A stretch of 64,000 bases of DNA from Vibrio rhodolitus (GTDB taxonomy: Bacteria > Pseudomonadota > Gammaproteobacteria > Enterobacterales > Vibrionaceae). Of the stretch, positions 29,463-39,227 are shown piece by piece; the first letter of the stretch is position 1; each line of letters begins with the position of its first letter. Below the pieces are notes generated by a model. It was not told the origin of the DNA and did no database searches. It was given only the letters and a program-made list of their open reading frames with translations. The position numbers and the translations under genes were made by a program. Where the stretch lies: contig NZ_QLYZ01000016.1 of assembly GCF_003350325.1 (NCBI RefSeq), forward strand, positions 1-64,000, in the 5' to 3' direction.

Positions 29463-29932
29463 CCGGGGAGAGCGTTCGGCTTCGCCTCACTGTGAGAATT
29501 GAGAGTCGAGAACGCAACGCTTAAGCGTTGCTTCGGGAATCGGGATGCGGGAACGCTCAGCAGCAAGCGCTGAGCTCCAGAACAGTTCGCTGCGAGAAAC
29601 ACATGAATAAACGAAAGGGTTGGCATTTGCCGGCCTTTTTTGTATCTGCAGTAGTGGGATGTGGGAACGCTCAGCAACCAGTGCTGAGCTACAGAACGGT
29701 ACGCTGTGAGAAAACACAAGAACAAATTAAACGGTTGGAGTTACGATTTTTTATCCGTAGCAGCGAGATCACTCGCTGCGTTCTCGTCTCCGAAGTCCGT
29801 AATCCCAAATCTGTAGCAAAACATCCATGTTTTGCGTTCTCGAAGCAAAGCGATCCCAATCATGTTTTGCGTTCTCGAAGCAGAGCGCTCTCTATTTTCG
29901 ATTCTATAATCTGTAAAAAGCGCTCGCGTTCT
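29463..29932. repeat. Cluster of palindromic and direct repeats downstream of yfbV
   Basis: 470 bp without a convincing gene. A unit of about 62 bp occurs twice (29542-29603 and 29656-29717), each holding a GCTCAGC-N7-GCTGAGC hairpin. A 27-base unit, starting CATGTTTTGCGTTCTCGAAG, occurs at 29826-29852 and 29861-29887 with one mismatch. Perfect dyads occur at 29514-29531 (GCAACGCTTAAGCGTTGC), 29761-29778 (CAGCGAG-ATCA-CTCGCTG) and 29816-29835 (GCAAAACAT-CC-ATGTTTTGC). It looks like a patch of dispersed intergenic repeat elements. Confidence 0.8.
29613..29640 (+). terminator. Terminator-like hairpin inside the repeat cluster
   Basis: AAAGG(G)TTGGC / GCCGGCCTTT with loop ATTT, allowing a bulge and two G-T pairs, followed by TTTTTT. 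It probably ends yfbV transcription after the first repeat unit. Confidence 0.6.
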
Positions 29933-31057
<1,125 letters not shown>

Positions 31058-31213
31058 CCTGACTCCTCATTATATTTTGGTTGTAATAACTATGTGTGGG
31101 GTAGTATTGTCGAGTTAATATCTAGTATAAAAGCAAATGTTTAACATTTGTTGCTAAATATTTAAAAGATGTAGTATATATATTTGCAAGGAAGTAATAA
31201 GGTGGAATAAAAA

Positions 31214-31708
31214 ATGGCAGACAACAATAAGAAGCCGTCCAAGGATCTAGACCGTATTGACCGTAATATTCTGAACGAATTGCAGAAAGATGGTCGTATT
31301 TCAAACGTTGAACTCTCTAAGCGTGTAGGGCTTTCACCAACACCGTGTTTGGAGCGTGTACGTCGATTAGAACGTCAAGGTTACATCACGGGTTATACAG
31401 CTCTTCTTAACCCTCAGTACCTCGACGCGTCACTGTTAGTATTTGTTGAAATTACGTTAAATCGTGGTGCGCCAGACGTATTTGAACAATTCAATGCAGC
31501 GGTACAGAAATTGGATGATATCCAAGAGTGTCACTTAGTTTCTGGTGACTTCGACTACCTATTAAAAACTCGTGTAGCAGATATGGGCGCATATCGTAAG
31601 CTGCTAGGCGATACACTACTGCGTTTACCTGGTGTGAATGACACTCGTACTTACGTAGTAATGGAAGAAGTGAAGCAAACGAACCAATTGGTCATCAAAA
31701 CACGATAA
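31214..31708 (+). CDS. lrp: Leucine-responsive regulatory protein Lrp
   Basis: 164 residues, near identical in pattern to enterobacterial Lrp: helix-turn-helix 'DGRISNVELSKRVGLSPTPCLERVRRLERQGYI', then the RAM ligand domain ('GDFDYLLKTRVADMGAYRKLL'). A global regulator of amino-acid metabolism. It lies between ald (divergent) and ftsK, and a terminator follows at 31890. Confidence 0.97.
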   Translation: MADNNKKPSKDLDRIDRNILNELQKDGRISNVELSKRVGLSPTPCLERVRRLERQGYITGYTALLNPQYLDASLLVFVEITLNRGAPDVFEQFNAAVQKLDDIQECHLVSGDFDYLLKTRVADMGAYRKLLGDTLLRLPGVNDTRTYVVMEEVKQTNQLVIKTR

Positions 31709-31732
31709 CATCTGATTTAAGTGAACTGCCGA

Positions 31733-31858
31733 TTAATTTTGGGTCTGCAGATAGCGCTCGCACGCTTGTGGGCTTATCCCTTTCTGGCACAAGTTCACTT
31801 TAATCACAGTATTTCGTGCGTCAGGATAAAATCCTTCCCATATTCTGACGTTAGACAA
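31733..31858 (-). pseudogene. Possible small gene or gene remnant between lrp and ftsK
   Basis: An open frame on the minus strand ending at 31733 encodes '[39 protein letters not shown]', which has a protein-like composition (aromatic, charged and Cys residues balanced). No ATG with a ribosome site is in frame. A TTG at 31858 is the nearest possible start, and the frame continues upstream into the ftsK leader. It may be a decayed remnant or a chance open frame. Confidence 0.25.
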
Positions 31859-31889
31859 TTGGGTTTTTGACTTTGATATGGTTAAATCT

Positions 31890-31927
31890 ATAGTCCGAGT
31901 GGCAGTGCTGCTCGGACTATTTTTTTC
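31890..31927 (+). terminator. lrp terminator
   Basis: Perfect 10-bp stem ATAGTCCGAG/CTCGGACTAT with an 11-base loop, then seven T residues. It lies inside the longest possible ftsK frame, which argues that ftsK starts after it. Confidence 0.85.
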
Positions 31928-31946
31928 TATTAAAGACAAGTTGGTT

Positions 31947-34900
31947 ATGTTCAAGAAGAACAGCAATAAAATCGAAACAATAATCAAGACTGGAGAAGAG
32001 GCTCAACCTTCTCGTTTGACTGGTCCCGAGCGCTTAAAAGAGTGCAGTTTGATTGTCGCCATTTTAGGCTCAATTTTCCTCTCTATCGCCTTGCTTTCAT
32101 TTAACCCCGCCGATCCTTCCTGGTCACAAACCGCATGGGCGGGCGACATCGACAATTCAGGTGGTGCGGTAGGTGCATGGCTTGCGGACACGCTGTTTTT
32201 TGGCTTTGGTTCGCTGGCCTACACGTTGCCAGTGATTATTACGGTGGTGTCTTGGGTTTTATTTCGTAAACGTGGCGAGGATGAACCGCTAGACCTTATG
32301 CTCTGGGGTACACGTTTACTGGGCTTAACCATTCTTGTTTTAACCAGCTGTGCTTTAGCCGATATTAACTTTGATGACATTTGGTACTTTTCATCTGGTG
32401 GTGTGATTGGTGATGTTCTCACCAGCCTTGCACTGCCTACGCTGAATGTTCTTGGCACAACTCTGGTACTGCTTTTCCTTTGGGGCGCTGGTTTTACTTT
32501 GCTAACAGGTATTTCATGGCTGGAGATTGTTGATTCTCTAGGTGAGAAGACTATTCAATTCTTTACTAGCCTGACCAACCGAGTTCGCGGTGAACGTGAT
32601 GAAACGATTGAGCCAGACCTAAAAGACGCTGATGACTTTGTAGTGCCTCAGCGCCGCGCGTTAGCGCAAGAGGAAGCAGAACCATTAACGGCGCCGGTTG
32701 AGCCGCGCCGCTATAACATTCATATGCCAGAAAGCGCCACAGCCGCTTTGGCAGCCAATGCAGCGTCAGCGGGCACGGTACAAGAAACACCACTAAATGT
32801 GACTGCTGAGCCGGAACACAGCGCGCCAGCTGCAATTGAGCCTGTTGTTGAGGTGCCAACAGCGCAACCTGTCTATGTTCAACCTACTGTGGTAGAACCA
32901 ACAGTCTCAGCTGAGCCTCAGATTGAACGTACGCGCCAATTAAACGCGACCATCGAGCAGTTAGAGGAAGATGCGTTTAATTCTAACGACATGGCTGAGC
33001 AAAATATGGCAGCGTGGCAACAAGATGTTGTCGAGCCATCGATTGTTCAAGCAACAGTGCCTCAATCTGTAATAGTTGAGCCTGCCGTTGCACAAGCACA
33101 GATGCCACAGTCGCAAGTTGAAGCACAACCAATTGAACAGCCACAAGAGATGCCTAGCGTTGCTGCTGGGCAAGAGGAAACCGCGACTCAACTTGACGAT
33201 CTGCCATGGAACAGTGTGGAAGAGGTGCCGCAGCCGCTGATTGATCCCGCGACCCTAGAACAAATTAGCCAACAGGTTGAACCCGACACTAATCATGTTG
33301 AGCCTGTGATCAGCTCGTTTGAGGTTGCAGAGCCTGTTTCGGAGCAAGAAATGGCTGAGACGCCACTTGCATCTGAGCACTCTTCTCAACCAATCCATGA
33401 ACAGCCTCAAGCAGAGCCAACAGTCGAGCAAGAGCCGTTTGTTGAAGAAATTGAACCGAACCAAGACAACGATGTGGCTGCCTTCCAATCTTTGGTAGCA
33501 GATGCTCAGGCGAAAGTGGTTGCTCAGCAAAACCCATTCTTGGTGCAACAAGAGGTGAATCTGCCAAAACCAGCCGAGCCACTACCAACACTTGATTTGC
33601 TATACCATCCTGAAAAGCGTGAAAACTTTATTGACCGCGAAGCACTTGAATCAATTGCGCGCTTGGTTGAATCAAAGCTGGCAGACTATAAGATCCAAGC
33701 GACAGTGGTGGATATCTTCCCTGGTCCCGTTATCACACGATTTGAACTGGATTTAGCGCCAGGGGTGAAGGTAAGCCGGATTTCTGGGCTATCGATGGAC
33801 TTAGCGCGTTCACTATCAGCCATGGCTGTGCGTGTGGTTGAGGTGATCCCTGGCAAACCTTATGTCGGTCTTGAATTGCCGAATATGAGCCGCCAAACCG
33901 TCTACTTCTCAGATGTGGTTGGTAGCCAGACCTTTATTGATGCAACTTCGCCAACCACAGTGGTATTGGGGCAAGACATCGCTGGTGAAGCGGTGATTGC
34001 AGATATCGCTAAGATGCCTCACGTACTAGTGGCTGGTACTACAGGCTCGGGTAAGTCGGTGGGTGTGAACGTTATGATCCTAAGTATGCTGTACAAAGCA
34101 TCACCAGAAGATCTGCGCTTTATTATGATCGACCCGAAAATGTTGGAGCTATCTGTCTATGAGGGTATTCCTCACTTGTTGGCAGAAGTGGTTACTGACA
34201 TGAAGGATGCATCCAATGCCCTACGTTGGTGTGTGGGCGAGATGGAGCGCCGCTATAAACTCATGTCAGCTTTAGGCGTTCGTAACATTAAAGGCTTCAA
34301 TGACAAGCTTAAGATGGCTGCCGAAGCCGGGCATCCAATTCATGACCCACTGTGGCAACCGGGCGACAGTATGGACCCTGAAGCGCCATTGCTGGAAAAA
34401 CTGCCTTATATCGTGGTGGTGGTAGATGAATTTGCTGACTTGATGATGGTTGTCGGCAAGAAAGTCGAAGAGCTTATTGCCCGTTTGGCGCAAAAAGCGC
34501 GTGCTGCTGGTATCCACCTGATTCTTGCGACTCAGCGTCCATCGGTAGATGTTATTACTGGTTTGATTAAAGCAAACATCCCAACTCGCGTGGCGTTTAC
34601 TGTTTCGACTAAGACCGACTCGCGTACCATTCTTGACCAAGGTGGTGCAGAATCACTATTGGGTATGGGTGATATGTTGTACTTGCCACCAGGTTCGAGC
34701 CACACGGTGCGTGTTCACGGTGCCTTTGCCTCGGATGATGATGTACATGCAGTGGTGAATAACTGGAAAGCGCGAGGCAAGCCTAACTACATTGAAGAGA
34801 TCATTAGTGGTGACCAAGGTCCTGAAAGCCTACTACCAGGTGAAACCATGGAAGCGGATGAAGACATCGATCCATTGTTCGATCAAGTTGTGGAGCATGT

Positions 34901-35072
34901 GGTGCAATCACGCCGTGGCTCAGTATCTGGCGTGCAGCGTCGCTTTAAGATTGGCTACAACCGCGCAGCGCGAATTGTAGAGCAACTTGAAGCGCAAGGG
35001 ATTGTCAGTGCGCCAGGTCATAACGGTAACCGTGAAGTACTGGCACCAGCGCCCGGGCGAGATATGAACTAA
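31947..35072 (+). CDS. ftsK: DNA translocase FtsK
   Basis: 1041 residues from the ATG at 31947. Four membrane helices occupy about residues 30-195. A long Pro/Glu/Gln/Val-rich linker runs to about 530. The motor domain has Walker A GTTGSGKS at about 697 and Walker B '[13 protein letters not shown]'. A C-terminal winged-helix gamma domain ('[27 protein letters not shown]') reads KOPS sites. FtsK couples septation to chromosome dimer resolution with XerCD. The frame opens at 31878, but the lrp terminator lies at 31890-31927, so the later ATG is chosen. Confidence 0.94.
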   Translation: MFKKNSNKIETIIKTGEEAQPSRLTGPERLKECSLIVAILGSIFLSIALLSFNPADPSWSQTAWAGDIDNSGGAVGAWLADTLFFGFGSLAYTLPVIITVVSWVLFRKRGEDEPLDLMLWGTRLLGLTILVLTSCALADINFDDIWYFSSGGVIGDVLTSLALPTLNVLGTTLVLLFLWGAGFTLLTGISWLEIVDSLGEKTIQFFTSLTNRVRGERDETIEPDLKDADDFVVPQRRALAQEEAEPLTAPVEPRRYNIHMPESATAALAANAASAGTVQETPLNVTAEPEHSAPAAIEPVVEVPTAQPVYVQPTVVEPTVSAEPQIERTRQLNATIEQLEEDAFNSNDMAEQNMAAWQQDVVEPSIVQATVPQSVIVEPAVAQAQMPQSQVEAQPIEQPQEMPSVAAGQEETATQLDDLPWNSVEEVPQPLIDPATLEQISQQVEPDTNHVEPVISSFEVAEPVSEQEMAETPLASEHSSQPIHEQPQAEPTVEQEPFVEEIEPNQDNDVAAFQSLVADAQAKVVAQQNPFLVQQEVNLPKPAEPLPTLDLLYHPEKRENFIDREALESIARLVESKLADYKIQATVVDIFPGPVITRFELDLAPGVKVSRISGLSMDLARSLSAMAVRVVEVIPGKPYVGLELPNMSRQTVYFSDVVGSQTFIDATSPTTVVLGQDIAGEAVIADIAKMPHVLVAGTTGSGKSVGVNVMILSMLYKASPEDLRFIMIDPKMLELSVYEGIPHLLAEVVTDMKDASNALRWCVGEMERRYKLMSALGVRNIKGFNDKLKMAAEAGHPIHDPLWQPGDSMDPEAPLLEKLPYIVVVVDEFADLMMVVGKKVEELIARLAQKARAAGIHLILATQRPSVDVITGLIKANIPTRVAFTVSTKTDSRTILDQGGAESLLGMGDMLYLPPGSSHTVRVHGAFASDDDVHAVVNNWKARGKPNYIEEIISGDQGPESLLPGETMEADEDIDPLFDQVVEHVVQSRRGSVSGVQRRFKIGYNRAARIVEQLEAQGIVSAPGHNGNREVLAPAPGRDMN

Positions 35073-35467
35073 CCGGTTCTATCGACCACCGAGATTGAAA
35101 ACAAAAACGCAGGATATTCCTGCGTTTTTGTTTTAGGTAGAGCAAAAAATAATACCATAAATAGCAATAAATGATTTTGTAAAAGAGGTTTGGTATTTGA
35201 GGATTGTCACCCTATAGATCATCGGGTCTCATCAACAAATTTATCGTGATGAATATCAATGTTTATGGAGGGAAATGTAGAGCAGAGTAACCCCCCTCTG
35301 CCGACAGGAACTCAGAATTAAATGTGACTAGTATCACTTTTTCTTGTGTTTATTTAGCTATTTATCGTAGGAAAAATCGGACATTTTTAAGCATCTGATT
35401 TAGTATATTTATTCTCATTTTTATAGGATTATAGTCAATAAATTCAGTGGCTTAAGAGATTCTTAAA
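35073..35467. other. 395-bp gap after ftsK: terminator plus AT-rich leader
   Basis: After the ftsK terminator the sequence becomes AT-rich up to the next gene. It shows no open frame of note. It marks the left edge of what appears to be an inserted accessory segment. Confidence 0.4.
35103..35133 (+). terminator. ftsK terminator
   Basis: Perfect stem AAAAACGCAGGA/TCCTGCGTTTTT with a 3-base loop and a GTTTT tail. Confidence 0.9.
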
Positions 35468-35791
35468 GTGAAAAAAATAATAATTATGTTAGGGCTTTTA
35501 TCGTTATCAGGTTGTAGTGTAATTGATAACAACACAAGAGATGATTATTCAATCCAAAGAAAAGCAGCTTTCGCTCTAGGCACTAGTGCAGAACAAGTCA
35601 AAATCGAGCACAGAACTGCTGATCTTATGAAAGTAGAATTTGACGCTATTTACAAAAATAGGCGATTCCAGTGCTACTACACTGGTGGTGTAGTAGTGAC
35701 TAGTGATGCGGTTTGTTCTGCGACTGATGGTAAAGGGATGCCATCGGGTGCGAATTGTAATGGCTTGATGAAAGCTGCAGGTCAATGTTAA
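35468..35791 (+). CDS. Unrecognised small lipoprotein
   Basis: 107 residues with a GTG start. The N-terminus is a lipoprotein signal with lipobox 'LSGC' (Cys at 16). The rest is short, with 'AAFALGTSAEQVKIEHRTADLMKVEFDAIYKNRRFQCYYTGGVVVTSDAVC' and four more cysteines, so disulfides in the periplasm are likely. No family is recognised. It overlaps the next gene by 1 to 7 bp, so the two are probably made together. Base composition is lower in GC than the flanking core genes. Confidence 0.7.
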   Translation: MKKIIIMLGLLSLSGCSVIDNNTRDDYSIQRKAAFALGTSAEQVKIEHRTADLMKVEFDAIYKNRRFQCYYTGGVVVTSDAVCSATDGKGMPSGANCNGLMKAAGQC

Positions 35792-36264
35792 TGGCAGAGT
35801 TCAAAGTATTCAAAGGTAAGATTGATGGCTTAGGCCAGAGTGAATTCAGCAAATTTGGTCACAAGTATAGCTACATCAAACTTCTTGATGGCGATAACAA
35901 CTTCCATATGGTTAAACATATCGCTACTTTCAATACCACCGATTCATTTCTTAAGTTGGGTAGTGAGGTTGAACTTTACACGTATTGTGATGCAGGAGAT
36001 AAGGTAATACTTGGCTTAGTCGCAGATGGTAAAAGAGTGGTTGATATGGAAGATATCAATCAAGCCTTAAGTGGTATGGAAAGTAGCTTCAGAAAAATGC
36101 TGATATGGGGTGTTATCCCTAGTCTTTTCCTGTCTTTTATTTTCATCGGCATTCCATTATTAATGGTGATGTCATATATGTGTTGGAAAATACATAAAAT
36201 AATGAAAGTATTAAACAAAGACAGCGTTACAGCATTTCTTAACGAGAATGGATTTAACGTTTAA
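35791..36264 (+). CDS. Unrecognised membrane protein paired with the lipoprotein
   Basis: 157 residues from the ATG at 35791 (TAATG overlap with the upstream stop); an ATG at 35785 is an alternative. About 100 hydrophilic residues with a small beta-rich pattern ('EFKVFKGKIDGLGQSEFSKFGHKYSYIKLLDGDNN', 'LGSEVELYTYCDAGDKVILGLVADG') precede one or two membrane helices (about 106-135) and a short basic cytoplasmic tail. No family is recognised. It forms an operon with the lipoprotein, and a joint envelope role is an inference only. Confidence 0.7.
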   Translation: MAEFKVFKGKIDGLGQSEFSKFGHKYSYIKLLDGDNNFHMVKHIATFNTTDSFLKLGSEVELYTYCDAGDKVILGLVADGKRVVDMEDINQALSGMESSFRKMLIWGVIPSLFLSFIFIGIPLLMVMSYMCWKIHKIMKVLNKDSVTAFLNENGFNV

Positions 36265-36334
36265 TAGCAATATTTTTTAGCTGACTAATTTAGGAAGGAT
36301 TGGTTTAAACCAATCCTTTTTTTCATTCTCCAAC

Positions 36335-37225
36335 TCATTTATCACAAACTCCCATACGTTCTTTAATAGAATCTAAGATACAGTCCTTGATGCGGCTTGC
36401 CCATTTCTTGGCGACATAAGAGGGTTGGAAAGCCAAATAAAACTCGGTTTGGTTAAGTGGTTCGTCAAAGACATACAAATTCTGGTAGTTACTCTCGTCA
36501 ACAAAGTATTCCGGTAAGATCGCAATGCCTGCGTTAGCAAGGATGGCTTGATAGATCCCAAAACTATTGTTAATCACTTGCATGTTTTTATGCTGGTGAA
36601 AACTCTCGCCATATTGCTGAAATAGCTGTTCCCATGTGTTACTTCTCGAAGCATTTCTGACGATCAAGCGATGATTGGCATTGATTTGTTCAAAGCTAAA
36701 CACTTGTTGAGTGTTGGCGTATTGCTGGCTGCAAATCAGTACATTTCTTAGTGATACCAGCGGAATGTATTCGAGTCCGCTCTCATCGGTTTTGTTGCGA
36801 ATCGAAAAGTCGAAACGGCTCTGTTTGAGGTCGATGACCGTATCAGTTAAATCCAGATTGACGATCAACTTATCAGCTTCGAGTTGGGATAATGCTGGCG
36901 TGAGCAACTTAATCCCCAAATCGAGTGGTGCAGTTATTTCTAAGTGAGTGCGACTGTTACTAAGTTGCGTGTCAGCAAGAACCTGGTTGAAGTTGCGCTC
37001 CAGAGCAGCGTACTCTTGGTACAAGTTTGCCCCTTTGGTCGTCAGTTCTACTTTGCTTCCTTGCCCTCTAACAAAGAGCTTGAAACCAAGCTTATCTTCC
37101 AAGTTTTTGATTTGATAGCTTATTGATGATTGTGAAATCGACAATTCTTCGGCTGCCTTAGAAAAGCTCAAATGCTTTGCAACGGCAGAGAAGTAGGGCA
37201 GGTGGCTCGCTAGATGTAATAGCAT
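36335..37225 (-). CDS. LysR-family regulator in the accessory segment
   Basis: 296 residues with the N-terminal helix-turn-helix 'YFSAVAKHLSFSKAAEELSISQSSISYQIKNLEDKLGFKLFVR' and a LysR effector domain. It is divergent from the phosphoribosyltransferase gene with 168 bp between them. Control of that gene pair is the simplest inference. The effector is unknown. Confidence 0.85.
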   Translation of the reverse strand: MLLHLASHLPYFSAVAKHLSFSKAAEELSISQSSISYQIKNLEDKLGFKLFVRGQGSKVELTTKGANLYQEYAALERNFNQVLADTQLSNSRTHLEITAPLDLGIKLLTPALSQLEADKLIVNLDLTDTVIDLKQSRFDFSIRNKTDESGLEYIPLVSLRNVLICSQQYANTQQVFSFEQINANHRLIVRNASRSNTWEQLFQQYGESFHQHKNMQVINNSFGIYQAILANAGIAILPEYFVDESNYQNLYVFDEPLNQTEFYLAFQPSYVAKKWASRIKDCILDSIKERMGVCDK

Positions 37226-37249
37226 CGAAAAATTAGATATTTAAATACA

Positions 37250-37268
37250 ATAAATCTATTTTATTTAT
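37250..37268. promoter_or_regulatory. Dyad ATAAAT-N7-ATTTAT between the LysR and phosphoribosyltransferase genes
   Basis: A 6-bp inverted repeat in the divergent gap, 25 bases from the LysR start. It is AT-rich and so could arise by chance, but the position suits a LysR site. Confidence 0.35.
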
Positions 37269-37393
37269 CTATGCCCGTTGAGGCAATATGCCTGAAACAA
37301 ACCTGTAAGTGCTTTTTTGCCGCTTTTGAGATCATTAACTGCTTGGTGACCACGAGTAGGTACTAACAAACATAATCGCGTTGAGGTGTATAG

Positions 37394-37921
37394 ATGAGTA
37401 AACAATATATTGGTGATTTAGTGTTAAGCCAGGAGCAAATCAAGTTAGGGGCTAGCCAAGTAGCGCAACAATTGAATCAGCGCTTTGTTGATCAAGATGC
37501 GGTGATTATTACTGTCGTGCCGGGTGGAATACTGTTTACTGCCGATCTCGTTCGTGAACTGACATTTGATCTCAGTATGGATTATATCTCTTGCCCTCAT
37601 ACCCCTGGAGATAGAAACAATACTTCGGAGATTGTCTTCCATCAAAACATCCCGCTGGCAGGGCGTAATGTGATTCTAGTTGACGATGCCATTGAATCTG
37701 GCGGCACCATGAAACGTATCGCTCACTTTTTGCAGCAAGAGTTCGATTTAAAATCGTTGTCCATCGCGACTCTGTTTGTTAAACCCGGTCGCGTCGACAT
37801 TCCGGTAACTCAGTATCATGCATACGTGATGGAGAATGATGATCTTTTGGTTGGCTATGGACTGCCTTGGAAGGATCAATTAAGGAATATCCCTTATGTA
37901 TCCAAGTTAGTTGTTGAGTAA
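37394..37921 (+). CDS. HPRT-like phosphoribosyltransferase family protein
   Basis: 175 residues. The PRPP-binding loop is 'VILVDDAIESGGTM', with an earlier 'VVPGGILFTADLVREL' (the phosphate loop of type I phosphoribosyltransferases) and 'PHTPGDRNN' in the flexible-loop position. This resembles hypoxanthine phosphoribosyltransferases. The 'ESGGT' variant of the usual 'D(T/S)G(R/K/L)T' loop is somewhat unusual, so the substrate is uncertain and need not be a purine. It lies 30 bp upstream of the DUF1349 gene. Confidence 0.8.
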   Translation: MSKQYIGDLVLSQEQIKLGASQVAQQLNQRFVDQDAVIITVVPGGILFTADLVRELTFDLSMDYISCPHTPGDRNNTSEIVFHQNIPLAGRNVILVDDAIESGGTMKRIAHFLQQEFDLKSLSIATLFVKPGRVDIPVTQYHAYVMENDDLLVGYGLPWKDQLRNIPYVSKLVVE

Positions 37922-37951
37922 CCCCAACTAGGCTAGCTGACAGTTAACATT

Positions 37952-38542
37952 ATGATTTTAGAAAACAGTATTGCCGATAATTTTAAGTGGTTAAACCCAC
38001 CTAAGCATTACCAGTTGAATGGCTCAGGAATCGAAATTACGCCTTTTGCTAATACCGATTTTATCCGTTCGTACAACTCGACTATCGCTGATAATGCCAG
38101 CTTTTACTTTCGTGAAATTGAAGGAGACTTTTGCCTGCAAGCTAAGCTAGAGGGGCAACTGATAGGGAAGTATGATGCAGGCGCACTAATGATTCGCATC
38201 GACGAGAAACATTGGGCAAAACTCTGTATTGAGCGATGTGCAGACGATGGGATCTCAATTGTTTCCGTTGTTACTAACACTTGGTCTGACGATACCAATA
38301 ATGAACGTTTAGATTGTGCGAATTGTTATTTAAGAGTGATTAGACAAGGCGATCTTATTGTATTTCACTACAGTCTTGATGGGCATATCTGGCGCTTTGT
38401 AAGGAAGTTTCCTATCGACTGGTCAAATTCAATACAAGTTGGCCTTGCCGTACAAGCGCCGTTTGAGCAAGGCGCAGTGGTTGAATTTAGTGATGTTCGT
38501 TTAGGTCCTAATCGCGTGGTTAATTTTAGAGACGGCAGTTAA
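37952..38542 (+). CDS. DUF1349 (concanavalin-like) protein
   Basis: 196 residues with no signal peptide. 'FKWLNPPKHYQLNGSGIEITPFANTDFIR', 'DAGALMIRIDEKHWAKLCIER' and 'GLAVQAPFEQGAVVEFSDVRLG' match DUF1349, a beta-sandwich family related to the yeast Yeh/regulation-of-glucose type domains. The molecular role is not established; sugar or small-molecule binding is possible from the fold. It is paired with the phosphoribosyltransferase and closed by a strong terminator. Confidence 0.8.
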   Translation: MILENSIADNFKWLNPPKHYQLNGSGIEITPFANTDFIRSYNSTIADNASFYFREIEGDFCLQAKLEGQLIGKYDAGALMIRIDEKHWAKLCIERCADDGISIVSVVTNTWSDDTNNERLDCANCYLRVIRQGDLIVFHYSLDGHIWRFVRKFPIDWSNSIQVGLAVQAPFEQGAVVEFSDVRLGPNRVVNFRDGS

Positions 38543-38560
38543 GGTCAGTCTCGATAACAA

Positions 38561-38591
38561 AAAGGGTTGGCTTCAAGCCAACCCTTTGTAC
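38561..38591 (+). terminator. Terminator after the DUF1349 gene
   Basis: Stem AAAGGGTTGGC/GCCAACCCTTT with loop TTCAA. It is palindromic enough to serve dsbB from the other side. Confidence 0.85.
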
Positions 38592-38623
38592 AAGAATATA
38601 AACTGGTCGTTTAAAATCAGTGG

Positions 38624-39142
38624 TTATTTACTTTTGACTAGTTGAGCCACTACGATAACCGCCAAAGCGATAAGGTTGGCGGCAAAGATTACAACTAACC
38701 ATTGCGGCATAGACAGCGTTAGGAATTGCCAGACGATTTTTGAGCAGTCGCCGTAAGCTTCAAACATCCAAGGCGCCCATTTGTTCAGTGGCGCCCATTC
38801 TGGGAAGCGAACAAACAGATCACAGGTTGCAAATGGTGATGGGTTGAACTGGTAGTCTACGTGCTCTAGAGCAAGTGATAAGCCGCGATATGCGCTGTAA
38901 CCCCATGCAGCTAAGCCAAGCCAACGTACAACGCCATTTTGTGGCGCAATAAGACCAATGATTGCTGCACCACCAATACCCATCATGGCAACACGCTCAT
39001 AAATACACATTACACAAGGTGGCAACTCCATCACGTGTTGGAAGAATAGGGCACAAGCTTCAAAGAAGACGATGAAGCCAAGTAAGATAGCCCATGAAAG
39101 ACGGCTTTGCGAAAAGCTCTTTAACGTTGCTAGAAAGTTCAA
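38624..39142 (-). CDS. dsbB: Disulfide bond formation protein DsbB
   Basis: 172 residues with four membrane helices. The first redox pair is 'PPCVMC' near residue 42-45 and the second is in 'FATCDLF' and 'YGDCSKI'. DsbB reoxidises periplasmic DsbA and passes electrons to quinone. It lies downstream of nhaB on the same strand with a terminator-like hairpin between, a neighbourhood conserved in vibrios and enterics. Confidence 0.95.
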   Translation of the reverse strand: MNFLATLKSFSQSRLSWAILLGFIVFFEACALFFQHVMELPPCVMCIYERVAMMGIGGAAIIGLIAPQNGVVRWLGLAAWGYSAYRGLSLALEHVDYQFNPSPFATCDLFVRFPEWAPLNKWAPWMFEAYGDCSKIVWQFLTLSMPQWLVVIFAANLIALAVIVVAQLVKSK

Positions 39143-39167
39143 AATTCTGTCCTTGTTCAGAAATAAA

Positions 39168-39195
39168 AAAAGCTCTGATAGTTCAGAGCTTTTTA
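39168..39195 (-). terminator. nhaB terminator before dsbB
   Basis: Stem AAAAGCTCTGA/TCAGAGCTTTT with loop TAGT and T residues on the minus-strand 3' side. Palindromic, so it could act on both strands. Confidence 0.8.
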
Positions 39196-39227
39196 GCTTG
39201 GATTAGTTTCCTAATCAAGTAGAAATA

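Noticed and set aside
29459..29725. Minus-strand open frame whose translation shows repeated 'LLSVP' segments
   Set aside because: The protein repeats are just the DNA repeat units read in one frame; it also overlaps the yfbV end and a terminator.
31878..31946. Extended ftsK N-terminus from 31878
   Set aside because: The extra codons lie across the lrp terminator, and the ATG at 31947 gives a normal FtsK start.
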